This document shows positions 9,795 through 20,869 of a stretch of 64,000 nucleotides of DNA, one piece after another. The notes below the pieces were generated by a model, which had not been told where the DNA came from, made no database searches, and was given only the letters and a program-made list of their open reading frames with translations. Positions within the stretch are counted from its first letter, which is position 1, and each line of letters starts with the position of its first letter. This DNA comes from Exophiala sp. HKRS030 (taxonomy: Eukaryota; Ascomycota; Eurotiomycetes; Chaetothyriales; Herpotrichiellaceae): positions 1,984,001-2,048,000 of the forward strand of contig JAHWDD010000002.1 of NCBI GenBank assembly GCA_023897205.1, written 5' to 3'. The translations under genes and the position numbers were made by a program.

Positions 9795-11853
9795 CTATTC
9801 TCTAACCCATGGCAAAGTCAAGTACAGCAACGGAGCATGCTGTTGCGAACCATGCGTGTCGGTCTCCTCGAATCCAGCCGATGCACGGTAACGAGGGATC
9901 GTGGCTTTGAACGCTCTCGCGGGGTCCCACCAAAGAGCAGCAATAACATCACTTTCCGGGATGTTGTACAATTTGGCCACCGTTGGTCCCGACAACAAAT
10001 TCGAATTCTTCACCTTGTTATAGGTCTCGTCATCAGGGAACATGATGTCGAAGGTGACTTCGTAAGGGCCGGCGATCTTGCTACGAAGGACAGAAGCAAC
10101 GTCTCCGAGGTAACATGTTCCTTGAGCCGGCTCAGGCAAGAGATAATACTTCTTGGGCTGTCCTGCTGTCTTTGCAGGGGTTTTGATGTTGGCCACAGCA
10201 GCGTCAGCCTTGAGAGGCACCTTTTCACCTATCCCCAAGGTTAGTAAATCACCCTCCTCGTAACACCGACCGGAATACAACTTACGAGCAGTATGCACGT
10301 ATGTGTTGGATCCTTTGTACTCTTCCACCTTGAAAGGAAACAGGCCAACAGGATCCGCCTTGTGAATCAAATGGTATATGCAAAATTCCGGCACTGGACC
10401 GATGGGTGTCTCGCAAGGAGTGATGGGCCAGGCGAAATTTCCAGCTGTCGCAAGTTGACCTGCGTACGGGGCATGTGTCAAGCCCATCTTGGTTCTGTTG
10501 GCCACTTCCATGGCCTGCTCCATTGTGGGTGCCTTGCATTGGACGACCACGCAAACCTCGTGCGGGAGAGTCTTGTTCGGTTCTAGAGCACCCATCACAC
10601 CATTGATACCGTACGTGATGATCTTGGTCTCGTACTCGTAGTTTCCAGACATCCTACCCTTGACGGTCTCCTTGACCGCAGGGATCCACGTGTCGAGCTG
10701 TGAAATCAGGATGGGATCTCTGAAGGCACCGACAAAGCTGGCTTGATAGCCATTGACTCGTGCGGCTTCCAATTTGACCGTATACTCTCCTTCTGGCTGT
10801 GGAACGAACTTGGGTCCACGTACTCTAACTGTACGCTCGTCGACTTGCTCATATGTCATATCACGGGTGTGAAGCTCACCGCCAGGACCTTGGAGGATAT
10901 CTGGTCTACTCTTCTCGTAGAGGAGATGAGCGGCCACTGACGTTGGAGTGCACCTCGCTCCTGGTTGCAAAGGGATAAGGTCGAAATTATCGTCGCGTAC
11001 AATGGCAAGACCTTCTCTCGTCTTGGGGATTGCACATTGCGCTCCACATTCCATGATCTTACCCATCGCGTAGTTGATACCTGATAACAACAAAACGTCA
11101 GTACCGTTCCTGATGTAATACTAGTAGGTTCAAACAGGATAAACACTGACCAAGATCGTTAAACCCATGATGGATACAAAACGCCGCATATGGAGCAGGA
11201 TCATATGATCGTCCACCGATGATAATGTCAAAATCTGGATTCTCACTCATTGCCTTCACATAAGGTTCCAACCCCATCTGTGCAACGATCCTCACTGCTG
11301 AGTCTATATCGTCTTCCTTGAGAGCAGGAACACCATGTCCACAAGGACTAATTAGACCGTCCTTGAACTTTTGGTGTACCAAATCCTTAGGGATCTCAGC
11401 ATAGATGCTGATGACTTTCATGGGACGATATCCATTTTCTTCGACAATCTCTTTGATGATGCGAGTGTTCATGTCGACGAGCTCACTGGAGCCAGATCCG
11501 CCGGCGGAGCCTATGAGGCAGCGGACCCCATGGGTATGGCATGCCTTGACCAACTCGCCTAGATCCCTCTTGTATCCCGCCGGTGAGGCAGCGGTTTTAC
11601 CAAGCGCAAGACGTCCAGGGCCACTGTCAGTTGAACCAGCATCAGCAATAATAGCGTCAACACCAGATTCAACGGTGTCCCAGAAGATGCCGTTGTTCCA
11701 CCCTTGGCCGAATTGGCCGACGGGGGTGAAGATTCTTAGCTCGTCCCTGGTTTTCCCGGGAGACATGTTGATGACAAAGGTTGAGAATCGAGTTTGGTAT
11801 GGTATCAAGTGGTGTGATTTGACTTGCTTGGCCTCTGTCTTGGATGTAGACAT
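9795..11853 (-). CDS. AtuA-family (DUF1446) protein fused to DUF4387
   Basis: The large N-terminal part (RIFTPVGQFGQGWNNG, ADAGSTDSGPGRLALG, LIGSAGGSGSSE, IIIGGRSYDPAPYAAF) is the acyclic terpene utilisation AtuA/DUF1446 family. The C-terminus (VLRSKIAGPYEVTFDIMF to IAALWWDPARAFKATIPR) matches DUF4387, often a separate small partner protein in bacteria. AtuA is needed for citronellol/geraniol use in Pseudomonas, but its reaction is not established. Exons are 11853-11151, 11080-10286 and 10228-9795 (643 aa). The second intron is 57 nt, stop-free and in frame, with a GTAAGT donor, CTAAC branch point and TAG acceptor, so intron retention would still give a 662-aa protein. MSPGKTRDELRIF (11766) is an alternative start. 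It is co-directional with the SDR gene and factor 2. Confidence 0.87.
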
Positions 11854-12621
11854 TTGAATTCAAGAAAACGCGCACTTATAATCGAGGCGCCTTCGCCACA
11901 GACATGATGTGCGTCCAGCAGAGCTGAACGGAGTGTCTTCGCATTGGCGGTCCATCATCGGGGTTTGAACGGTGGATACTGATACGTCTCCCTGCACTGA
12001 TGCCGTGTCGATGGAGATATTGGAAGTGGCCTTTCGGATTGCGAATCGTGAATCAAGGGATACATTTGCGGGGAAGGCTCTGGGGAGAGGGGGGTTGTGG
12101 AGGAAGGTGAAAGGACATGGCGATATAGCAATCGGCATCGGAGTTCCTCTCTTCACCAGATCAAATGGGCTTCTCGGTAGGAGCGGCACAGAAACAGTGA
12201 TCATAGTCCAGACAGAAGTACTCATTTGATTTTCTCAACAAGGAGGATTTTCCGTTCCAAAGTCAGTCTTGTGGTGTCTGAAGAGGCCAGACTTCTTCAC
12301 AACTCTTGACCAATGTTCATTGATCAATATGGCAACCATCGCATTGCTCACCGGTCTTACCTTAACCTGAAGGGTACAATTGCTCCGATCACAGGGATCT
12401 CGGGACACAATGATGCCGAGTTTAGGGTAACTTTTCTGTCCTAAATATTTGTGCTTTGCAAAATTCTGTAAAACCTCTTTTGTTGGCATCATGCAAAATA
12501 TATAGATCACTTTCTCACATGCATTGGCAGAACTCATCCTGCAGTCACAATAGCTCCAGATAACACGGTAAATTACTGCACTATATGATGACATGCCTTA
12601 AGGTCCACTGTTGGATAGTAG
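11854..12621. other. Promoter of the AtuA-like gene / 3' flank of Zn2Cys6 factor 2
   Basis: About 770 bp with no supported gene. Short ORFs here lack protein-like composition. Confidence 0.5.
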
Positions 12622-15245
12622 TCATATCTCGCAGTTTTCGAGGCCGAACCAGTCAAACGTACAATTTGAGAACTGATTGCGCGCATTGGTCTCAACATCC
12701 CTCAATGAAACATATTTCCCGGATCCCAAATCCGGTGGAAATTGCTCAACATGATCCCCGCTTCTATCATTGTCGACTTGAAGACGGTTTGCAGACTCCT
12801 GCGGATTTCCTGGCCAGTCATTCGTGTCATGTATACTGGATTCTTGGTCGCCTGTCGTCGAGTAGGAGAAGAGATGGAAGAGAGAGTTCGGATCTAGTGA
12901 CGCCCCTTCATTCAAGTGAAGCTGGTAGTCCATGGGATCAGGAAGAGTGTTGTTGGACGCAGCTGGCGGCATTGTCGGCTGGAAATGGAGAGTGCTAGCT
13001 TGGACAGCCTCGGACCCAAGTTGACCTGATGTTCTGCTTGATCTAGGTAAGGGATTAATCCTGCTGGTTCTTTTGCCCTCGGGATGTAGTGTCGTTCTGC
13101 CTGAAACTACAGGCGTATTCGGGACGGCGTTGACTGTCGCTGTTTTGCTTTGTCGAAAGGTATGCCGAACGAATGCCTCGGCGATTTTAGTGAACGTTTC
13201 AGCCACTCTCTCCAGCTTGACGGCGGACGAGTGGTACTTCTGAAACTGTAAGTAGTACAACACTGTCTGCCGCAAGCTTTGTAGGTCATCCATGCACGCT
13301 TTAGACCTTGGGTTGGTGACAATTTCTCCAAAGAGGACGAAGAAGGGGGTGAACGGATAGTACAAGAGCTGCCTGGACATATCAATCAGACCCCAGAATC
13401 AGAGCTGCTTAAAAAGTGTCATCCCGTCTTGACGTACCAAATGATTCCATTGAAGACCTCTTCTGAATGCGTAACCAAATCCTTCAATAATGAAATAGCA
13501 ACCCTGGCTGAGTTGAGGCAAACCTCGCGGCAACTCTCATCACTTCGTGTCAAACAGACCACGAGGTGATGATGACGGTACGTCAGGAAATCGAAGCCGA
13601 GTTTTATCGAGGCTTGGGCCGAGCAAGATGAGCTCCCCAGTTCGCTATGCAATGACCTAGTCTGTTCGGGAGCGTGAGTGTATTACCAAAACAGTAACAG
13701 ACTGGCATCAGGGCCTACCTGTGAGACTATAGAGATCCAACGGTCCAGCTTATCCTTGAGATCGAGATGAAGGCGTGCGTTGTCGCTTCCGAGAAGGCAA
13801 TAGTCGGAGATTTCGCCTTCGATCATGGCCAGCTTGGTTACCTGAACAAAATAAAACGCCCCAAAATACTCAACAAGAGGTGAGATGGTTGAATTTTCCG
13901 GCGACTCATCCTGGCTGAGATGTGGCTTGTACGCTGCAAGGTGTTTAGAGGAGGGTAAGTCGACATTCCTGTAGAGACGTGAAGACATGATTGGAGGACA
14001 GCCGAAAGACAAGGACAAAGATTTGTCAATGTTGAACAAACTCCAGAAGAGGCAGAGATTTCGGCCATAAGCTTCGCTATCTCTGGGAGCGGTCTTGGAT
14101 GGTAGGTGTAGTTTGATCATCTGGGCCATCTGACAGGCTTGACTCATCAAGCTCCAGCATGCCCCTGGGGTGACAAGATCTTGACCGTGGGCCGCAAATA
14201 CCGTCAAAGCCTGGATATTGAGTATGCTGGGCTGCACGTAAATACTAGCCTCGTCGGCGGCTAGCCACGCATTCCATCGGAGCTGGGAGCTGAACTCAGA
14301 TAATGCGGCATCAAGAGATGAAGCAGTTGCAAGCACCGTGTTGAAGATCAATACCCATCCACGTTCTTGGACTGAAGAAGGACGAAAGACCAAGTCGTAT
14401 AAATGGTCTTGAGGCACGCCAGAAATGATAGGATACCCTCGTGTGATCGAGGCCACAAAACCTTCCAAAGACATTCTCTGTCAGTGTACCTCATCTCGAA
14501 CACCGGATAGTCTCATTTTCAGATGTCAAAGCAGGCCTTTCTTACATTGAACAAGCATTCGTCCGACAGGCTCGGTCGGAATAAAGAACTTTTCTCCCTC
14601 TCTTCTTGATTTCCTGACCGCGGCTTTGATCTTATCAAAATCATATCCTGATTCCAAAAAGCCTCTGCACAAATCCGAAAGCATGCCTACACCCTCCTTA
14701 TTGACTCCCGGCTGGTCAATATAGGCGCCGACATGGTCAGCAACTCCTTGAGCATGAGCCAGCGTAGCGACGACGCTTGTGGACTGCGAAGTATCCTCAG
14801 AGAGTATGGGATGCTGAGTTTGGATGTAAGAGTGATGTGACGAGGGTCCAGCCTCTTCTGTGGAAATTCCATGGACTGCACAACTTCCAGATGGGTGAGC
14901 ACGGGGGCTCGAAGTCGTCTCAGGACTTCTGTTCTTAGCCTTTAGTGAACTTCCTTCCACTTCCCTGGAACGAAACAAAATTCAGAATAGAGCCCCGCAA
15001 TTACAACGTAGTCGCAGACCTTGTATGTTCATGAAGTCGCCCTGCCAGACTTCTGTCTTTGGAGTAGTCACAGCTACTAGTCCAGCTGCGACAGTTCTCG
15101 CATTTTGGCTTTTCCCGAGAGCAACGCAGCTGCTCGCAGTCAGCGACCAGGCCCTGTCTTCAGACCATAGTACAGCCATAGAAACCTTTTTCTTTCTACA
15201 GTAGTCACACTGCAACGTTGTGAGCCGAACGAGCGACGAGTGCAT
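12622..15245 (-). CDS. Zn2Cys6 fungal transcription factor 2
   Basis: Six exons (15245-15186, 15129-15020, 14964-14546, 14461-13719, 13661-13438, 13372-12622) join to about 768 aa. Splicing the first two exons creates a perfect zinc cluster at residues 13-40: CDYCRKKK joined to LRCSREKPKCENC, i.e. C-x2-C-x6-C-x6-C-x2-C-x6-C. Splicing also creates LVQCFVASITRGYPI, the start of the fungal-specific transcription factor domain, and later GIIWQLLYYPFTPFFVLFGEIVTNP, a conserved C-terminal block. The first two donors (GTTTCT, GTCTGC) are poor, so their limits need transcripts. The start at 15245 is the nearest ATG upstream of the cluster, but a further 5' exon is possible. It is divergent from the FAD monooxygenase gene. 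Confidence 0.82.
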
Positions 15246-15951
15246 ATCTTTGATGCTTGACCTACCGCGTACCGGCTCAAAGGACCAGCGGCGGACATAT
15301 CCTCGGAGGAAATAATGACAGCCTCGAGCAACACAAGGTCCGGCCTTTAGCACCATGCGAGCTCCTGCCGTACTGAATCACTCATGTATCGACCATTTCT
15401 GAGGAATGAAGGTCGAGGGAGAGAGATTGGAAGTAACTTCCATCAGAAACTCGGAAGCGGACTTACAAACCGCCTGGAGTTTGCGGATTCGCCTCTCCGA
15501 GATAAACGATTCTGACTGGGCCGGCCGCCTGAACAACGGAGCTAAGAGCTCCAGCCTCACAGTCCATGAAATGTGGTTCGTCAACATTCGGGAATTCGGC
15601 AATACGACAGCCAGTCAGGTTGATCTTGTTCGGAGGCATACTGCCATGTCCAACCGTCTGGAACTATCGAACAACCGTCCACAGAGAGGCACACCAACGA
15701 CAACAAATGGTAGACGTGATGGTGACGTTCAAGTCAGTGTAATAGATGCTCCACTAAAAGTAAGCCTTCCGGACTTCAAGGCGTTAACAATAGATATTTA
15801 CCGGGCATTTACTGAAACGAAGATGACCACGTAGCGGGAAAGCTATATCAGTACTTCACGTCGACAGCAGAGAGCCATGGCCATCGCATGCTCATCACAA
15901 GCCCACCAATATTATTGATTTTTACCCAGTCTCGGCGACAAAAATCTGACA
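15246..15951. promoter_or_regulatory. Divergent promoter, Zn2Cys6 factor 2 / FAD monooxygenase
   Basis: A 700-bp head-to-head region without a supported gene. A GGCCGGCCG block near 15518 contains CGG/CCG half-sites of the kind zinc-cluster factors bind, but this is too short to prove an operator. Confidence 0.35.
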
Positions 15952-17297
15952 ATGTCTGCTCAGCACCCGATTCTCATTGCCATAGTCGGTGGAGGTATTG
16001 CGGGCATGTCACTTGCACGCATCATTGCCCAAGAAGTGCACGCCACTTCCTCGTCCTCAGGGTCTTGCTACCCCTTCTCCATCACCATCTTCGACCGAGA
16101 TCTGTCACCTTCAGACCCGGTGCAGCGTCCTCAAGGCGGTCAGCTCGATCTCCACGCGGATTCCGGCCAACTGGCAATCAAGGCAGCCGGTATCTGGGAT
16201 TGCTTCACCCGGAAAGCACACTATGATGCTCAAGGTTGGAGAGTGGATGATTGCAATGGACAGATGGCGGCACAAGTTACCGAAGAGGAGGGAAAGGCTA
16301 GAGATAAGCCTGAGATTGGGAGGGGCCATCTGCGGAGGCTTCTCACTCAGGATGTTGAAACCGTGGACAACGTCCAGGTTCGCTGGGGACAGAAAGTCGT
16401 GAACATTGTTTCACATGCAGCAGGTTTTCAGATCGTTGTGGGCGGCCACGAGGAAACCCCCGACAGCAAAGTCCTCTTCGACCTTGTCGTGGGAGCAGAT
16501 GGGACTTGGAGCCGCACAAGAGAGCTGGTAGGTTGGCCCCATCCACTGGGGCCTTTCAGAAATTTACTAAATTCGTCTCTCAGGTCTCCGCCCCAGACCC
16601 GGTATATTCAGGCATGACCATAGTCGAGACTAACATCAGTCCAGCAACAGAAAGTCAGCAGACCTCCGCTATGGTAGGCAAAGGCAGCTACATGGCCGTC
16701 GCCTTCAACAAAGCCTTGATGGCCCAGAGAAATGCCGATGGAGGGATCCGTGTTTACATCGCTTTGACGGTTCCGGAAACTTGGGCCACTGCGTCTGGGC
16801 TGGATTGGTCCGACCCTACCATTACAAAAGAGACGATCTTGAATCGATTCTTTACGCAGTGGTCTGATAGCGTCAAGAATGTCGTTCGCGACAGCAAGTC
16901 GAGCGAGATGCGTCTGTGGCCATTATACGACACCTTGAAGCCTACAGAGGGAGGCAGATGGAGGACGAATTTAGGTGCGACCCTGCTTGGAGACGCCGCT
17001 CATGTCATGCCGCCTTGGACCGGCAGAGGAGCAAACATGGCTATGCTGGACGCTCTGGACCTGGGAAAGAAGATGGGCCAGGCCTTGTCTGGTGCGGAGG
17101 AGTTCGACGTCCAGCCGGGGAAAGCAGAGGTGCTGGAGGGTCTCCGAAAAAGCATGAGGGAATACGAGGAAGCCATGTGGCTGAGAATGGAAAAGGAGAA
17201 GGACGAGAATCGTCAGTCTCACCACCTGTTGTTCGGCGAGGATAGTCCGAAGTCATTCCATGATATGATGAAGCAGCAAGCCCTGCCTCAGGCGTGA
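15952..17297 (+). CDS. FAD-dependent class A monooxygenase
   Basis: Two exons (15952-16527, 16584-17297) give 429 aa. The FAD-binding GxGxxG motif is at residues 12-17 (IAIVGGGIAGMSLA), followed by FDRD at the end of the second strand. The DG motif (VVGADGTWSRTR) is near residue 180, just before the intron. The GD motif (TLLGDAAHVMPPWTGRGANMAM) is in exon 2. This is the three-motif signature of single-component aromatic hydroxylase/TetX-like monooxygenases, which use NAD(P)H and O2 to hydroxylate or epoxidise small substrates. There is no membrane anchor. The substrate is unknown; the catabolic neighbourhood suggests an aromatic or terpenoid-like compound (inference). The intron has GTAGGT and CAG ends with a TACTAA branch point. 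Confidence 0.9.
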
Positions 17298-17758
17298 CCT
17301 TTCTTCGACAGTCTGGGATATTCATCCTCATGAGTAGTGGAGCTCGAGATCGCGTTCGCATGATCGAGTCGCGTCTGGCAAGGTCTGACGCATACCGAGG
17401 ATCCCGTTCGCCGCCAGACAAGACCGATCCGGACTCGCTATCGTCTGTATCTCGGATGAGGTGGGAGCGACCAGTCACGCATCTGCTGTCAGGGCTGGGC
17501 GACCTTTCTCGTAACAAACGAAATCAAAGAAAGCGGACACGGGTTTAGCAATATTTGCAGGCACAGAGGTCAAGGCGTAGTCAGGACGGTCGAAGTCAGA
17601 ATCTGGCCGTTAGCGCCTTATCGAATCGAGACATGATCACATGACATGATCAAGCAGGAACCCAAAGCGTTGCCCACATCGAGCACCCTTTAACGCCCTT
17701 GACCTACTCTCATCTAGTCCATGTCTGGCAATAAACGCAAGCAACGCCAAAGTAGAAC
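17298..17758. other. Promoter region of Zn2Cys6 factor 3
   Basis: About 460 bp between two co-directional genes. I recognise nothing specific in it. Confidence 0.4.
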
Positions 17759-19429
17759 ATGGCTGGGAGTCAGCGCTGTAGTCAATGTACCGTCCGCAAG
17801 AAACGATGTGATCGCACAACACCCAAGTGTGGTAGATGCCGCAAGTAATCTTTCCAATCTTCCCACCCGATTGAGAACATTCTAACACTGACAGGGTTGG
17901 ATTGAAATGTAGTCTCGACGGAAGCACGGAGAACACTACTGTGGTTGCTACTGTGCAAAACCGTTTTCCCTCTGATCCGTTTCAAGACGTTCTCTCTCTG
18001 TATCTGGAGTCAACGGCACCGCGGGACCTCCCCAGACGCCTGGAGCCATATTTCAAAGGCCTTAACAAATGGCTTCCCGTGGTGGACGAGGAAAGTCTCT
18101 ACAGGCTGTGTGATGAGCTTCCGAGGGGCCACTACGACGCAAGTGTTTCAATGCTGACTCTCTCCTGCCTTCTTTTGGCCCGAGTCGGTCAGTCACAGAG
18201 GGTAGAAAACAGAACATCGAACCTGGAGCTGTACGTGAGGATAATCTCTTTCCGTTCGGCTTTCCTCATGAGACTAGAAATGAGCATGGAAATGTTGCAG
18301 GTTTCGGTTCTCCTTGCTTTGTACGAGCATTTGGAAGGAAGTCATGTTGCAGCAGCTGGAACAATTGCTTCGGCCACTAGGATCGCTGAAGGTCTCGGGT
18401 ACTTACACTGGCATTGTGGTTCGAAATCTGACGAAGTCTGCCTCGTTGACGAAGAAGGGCGCCGAGTCGCTTGGTGCCTGTACGCTCTGGAGCGGTAAGG
18501 CACCCACTGAACCTTGTCCAGAACAATCTAACCCCTTGTTAAGAATGATCAGGTCCGTCCACAATGACGATGACCTTGCACCCGCTTCTTTCTCCTGTCC
18601 CACGCCTTGCCTCAAGACGAGCCTGCTGGACAAAGACCTAAGTCTCGGAGCTGGAATGGGCCTTCAATGCAAGAAGAGTTGTAGGCGGCGTGCGAGAGGT
18701 GCAGTCAGCGTCGTCGCGAAAAGCATCCCGTCATGGTTTAGCAGACTTTGTCAGGCAGCGCTTCTCCTTGAGATGGCAATCAATGAATGCAACGAGCCAT
18801 CAACGGTGGATATAATTAATGCTGAGAACCGAACAGCTAGCCTTGACCGGGCAATCAACATGCTTGCTACTTCTTTGGTGGAAGATCGAGATCAAGGCTC
18901 TCACATCAACTGTTCATTGCTCGCCATTTGCATCAGGTGAGTGGCCGGTCCCTTTAATAACTCCTCCGTCAGCGACCCCCTGACATCTGTTTGAGTGCAA
19001 TAATCATCCTCCATGACCGGAGTAGCAATCAATCTCACGAATGCCGAGTGACGAAGGGCCACGAGCACCATGCCGTCATAGATACAGCCATACGAATGGT
19101 CTTCGACAGAGCCAATATTGTCCCACTTCTAGAATACCGACACTCCCAAGTCATCTCACTGTGGGAACTGCAGTGCTTCTTTCATTCGGCGGAAGCCTTT
19201 TTTCGTTATGGTCTCGATGAAATGACAAATGAAAGTTCTCAAAAAGCGTTGAAAACAATGAAAGAAACCCTCGAAGGGTATCAACCTTACTGGCCCTTAG
19301 CAGGTACGTACATGGAGCACATTTATTTCGTGCATGGCTGATGTATCGTTGGTATTAGGGCAACTGCTATCGAGAATCCGATGGAATCCAAATATTATGA
19401 CCGACCCACCCAGTGAAACAACCTCGTGA
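17759..19429 (+). CDS. Zn2Cys6 fungal transcription factor 3
   Basis: Five exons (17759-17844, 17895-18494, 18553-18936, 18996-19303, 19359-19429) keep frame and give 482 aa. The zinc cluster at residues 7-34 (RCSQCTVRKKRCDRTTPKCGRC, continuing RKVGLKC across the first intron) has ideal spacing C-x2-C-x6-C-x6-C-x2-C-x6-C. The rest (YFKGLNKWLPVVDEESLYRLCDEL, ASATRIAEGLGYLHWH) is the fungal-specific transcription factor region, shorter than in most family members. The first exon is only 86 nt and is easily missed. The donor GTAATC of intron 1 is atypical, but the resulting cluster strongly supports it. The gene ends 34 bp from the 3' end of the convergent FMN reductase gene. Confidence 0.85.
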
Positions 19430-19462
19430 GCTATGAACTAGAGCCCTCCTTCTCATCCGCAT

Positions 19463-20095
19463 TTATCTGGGTTGTTTAGCGAGTCTCAACAACTCTCTGG
19501 CACCTTCTACAATCTCCCGACCGTTGGTCTCTTTCCAATAATCCAAAGTGTCCTTTGTCACTGTTCCGGCCAGGGCTTGAGACAGCGCCGGACTGGTGTT
19601 GTGCTTGCACTCGTCACGACCCGGGAACTCGAGCTGGGGAGTGATATCTACCACTCTGACGCCAATACCGTCCTTCAAGACCTGCCGCAATTGTTGGCCA
19701 GCTTGGCCGCCACCGAAAGTGCCGTAAGTCACAACCATGGCGGGCTTTCCGGCCCAGGCATGGTGGAGGAAATCGAGTGCGTTCTTCAGAGCCCCGGGAA
19801 TGCCTTGGTTGTACTCCGGGGAAAGGACAATGTATCCGTCGTATCTGGCGATCTCTTTGTTCCATGCTCTGGTCGCCGCATGAGTAAACTGGTCCAAGTT
19901 CTCGACCGCCCGGGGCGCGACGGGTTCATTGAAGCTGGGAAGGTCGAATCGAGCGACGTCGACGATTGAGAATCGAGCATCAAGCAGTTCTTCGTCGGAT
20001 TCCAGGTTGCCGGTGAGCCATCCTGCCACGAGTGGTCCGATCCGAGTAGGTCTGGAGGACCCGATCAAGACGGCGATTTGGAGGAGGTTAGACAT
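19463..20095 (-). CDS. NADPH-dependent FMN reductase family protein
   Basis: A single exon of 210 aa from MSNLLQIAVLIGSSRPTRIG. It has a flavodoxin-like fold, with the FMN phosphate loop GSSRPTRIG near residue 12 and the flavin-binding SPEYNQGIPGALKNALD near residue 100, both signatures of PF03358. Members reduce FMN, quinones or azo dyes with NAD(P)H in the cytosol. The start at 20095 is preferred because the longer reading upstream is not family-like and a TATA box lies just upstream. It could supply reduced flavin or detoxify quinones made by the nearby pathway (inference). It is convergent with Zn2Cys6 factor 3. Confidence 0.92.
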   Translation of the reverse strand: MSNLLQIAVLIGSSRPTRIGPLVAGWLTGNLESDEELLDARFSIVDVARFDLPSFNEPVAPRAVENLDQFTHAATRAWNKEIARYDGYIVLSPEYNQGIPGALKNALDFLHHAWAGKPAMVVTYGTFGGGQAGQQLRQVLKDGIGVRVVDITPQLEFPGRDECKHNTSPALSQALAGTVTKDTLDYWKETNGREIVEGARELLRLAKQPR

Positions 20096-20869
20096 GGTCT
20101 TTCGGTGTTGTAGAGTTGGTGACTTTTTTGTAGACTTCTTTTTTTGTAGACATTGTGCCTCTTTTATACACCGTTCAAAAGTTTGAGAATTGTAATTGCT
20201 GGCTGGAGTGCCATATGCCATTCCTTTTGCACCAAGCGCACTGTCGCCTGTGTAGTCGGCTGCACGGTCGGCTGCAGAGTCGGCTCGGACCCACCAAGGC
20301 ACGTTTAGGCCAAGTAGCAATTCAACGAGTGAGCAATTGAGTTATATCAGACCAGTGTGCAACATCCGCCATCAGATGGACCTCGAGGAGTCAGACATAC
20401 GACCAATACATGGTGAGTGTCACGACTATGCGTTTGAAATGTTAAGAATTCATTGCGAAGGAGGGCTAAACTAGGTGTTGCTGCCGCGGCGCAGTGTTGT
20501 GTGCGCAGGCCGAGGCAGTCTTTATGTATTTATTTTCCAGTAATGATGTGTCTATGGCTTAAATCAAGAACATTTCAAGGCAGTTTATGCTTTAAAAGGC
20601 ACTCGAAGGTTGTGGAAGATGAGAGTGATGATATTTACAGAAGTAATGAGAGGAAACCTGTGCTCTGCGTCGATAGACCTCAAGTGACAAACAATCGCAA
20701 CGACTTCATTCACTATGTGGGCTCCCCTTGGTTGCCTCTTGCAGTTATATGCTCTCACTTTGTCTTCACCTTGAGGCCGGCGAAGTGATAACCAGCACTC
20801 AACCTCCCCAACTTTGTTCTTCCTCTCTATTATTCCTCCTAGCTTTCCACGGAATCGAGTATTCTCGTC
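20096..20869. other. Divergent intergenic region, FMN reductase / BTB paralog B
   Basis: About 770 bp with no supported gene. A GCTGCA/GTCGGCTG-rich repeat-like patch lies at about 20250-20285 (on the plus strand GTCGGCTGCACGGTCGGCTG), with unknown meaning. Confidence 0.4.
20161..20168 (-). promoter_or_regulatory. TATA box of the FMN reductase gene
   Basis: TATAAAAG on the minus strand, about 66 bp upstream of the ATG at 20095. A T-rich (sense-strand A-rich) leader follows. Confidence 0.55.

Noticed and set aside
14462..14545. Splitting Zn2Cys6 factor 2 into two genes at this gap
   Set aside because: A GTAAGA donor and a CTGAC branch with a GAAG acceptor restore frame and create a typical transcription factor domain start, so one gene is more likely.
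15952..20095. Two-component flavin monooxygenase system (FAD monooxygenase plus FMN reductase)
   Set aside because: The monooxygenase has all three motifs of single-component class A enzymes, which reduce their own FAD, so a dedicated reductase is not needed.
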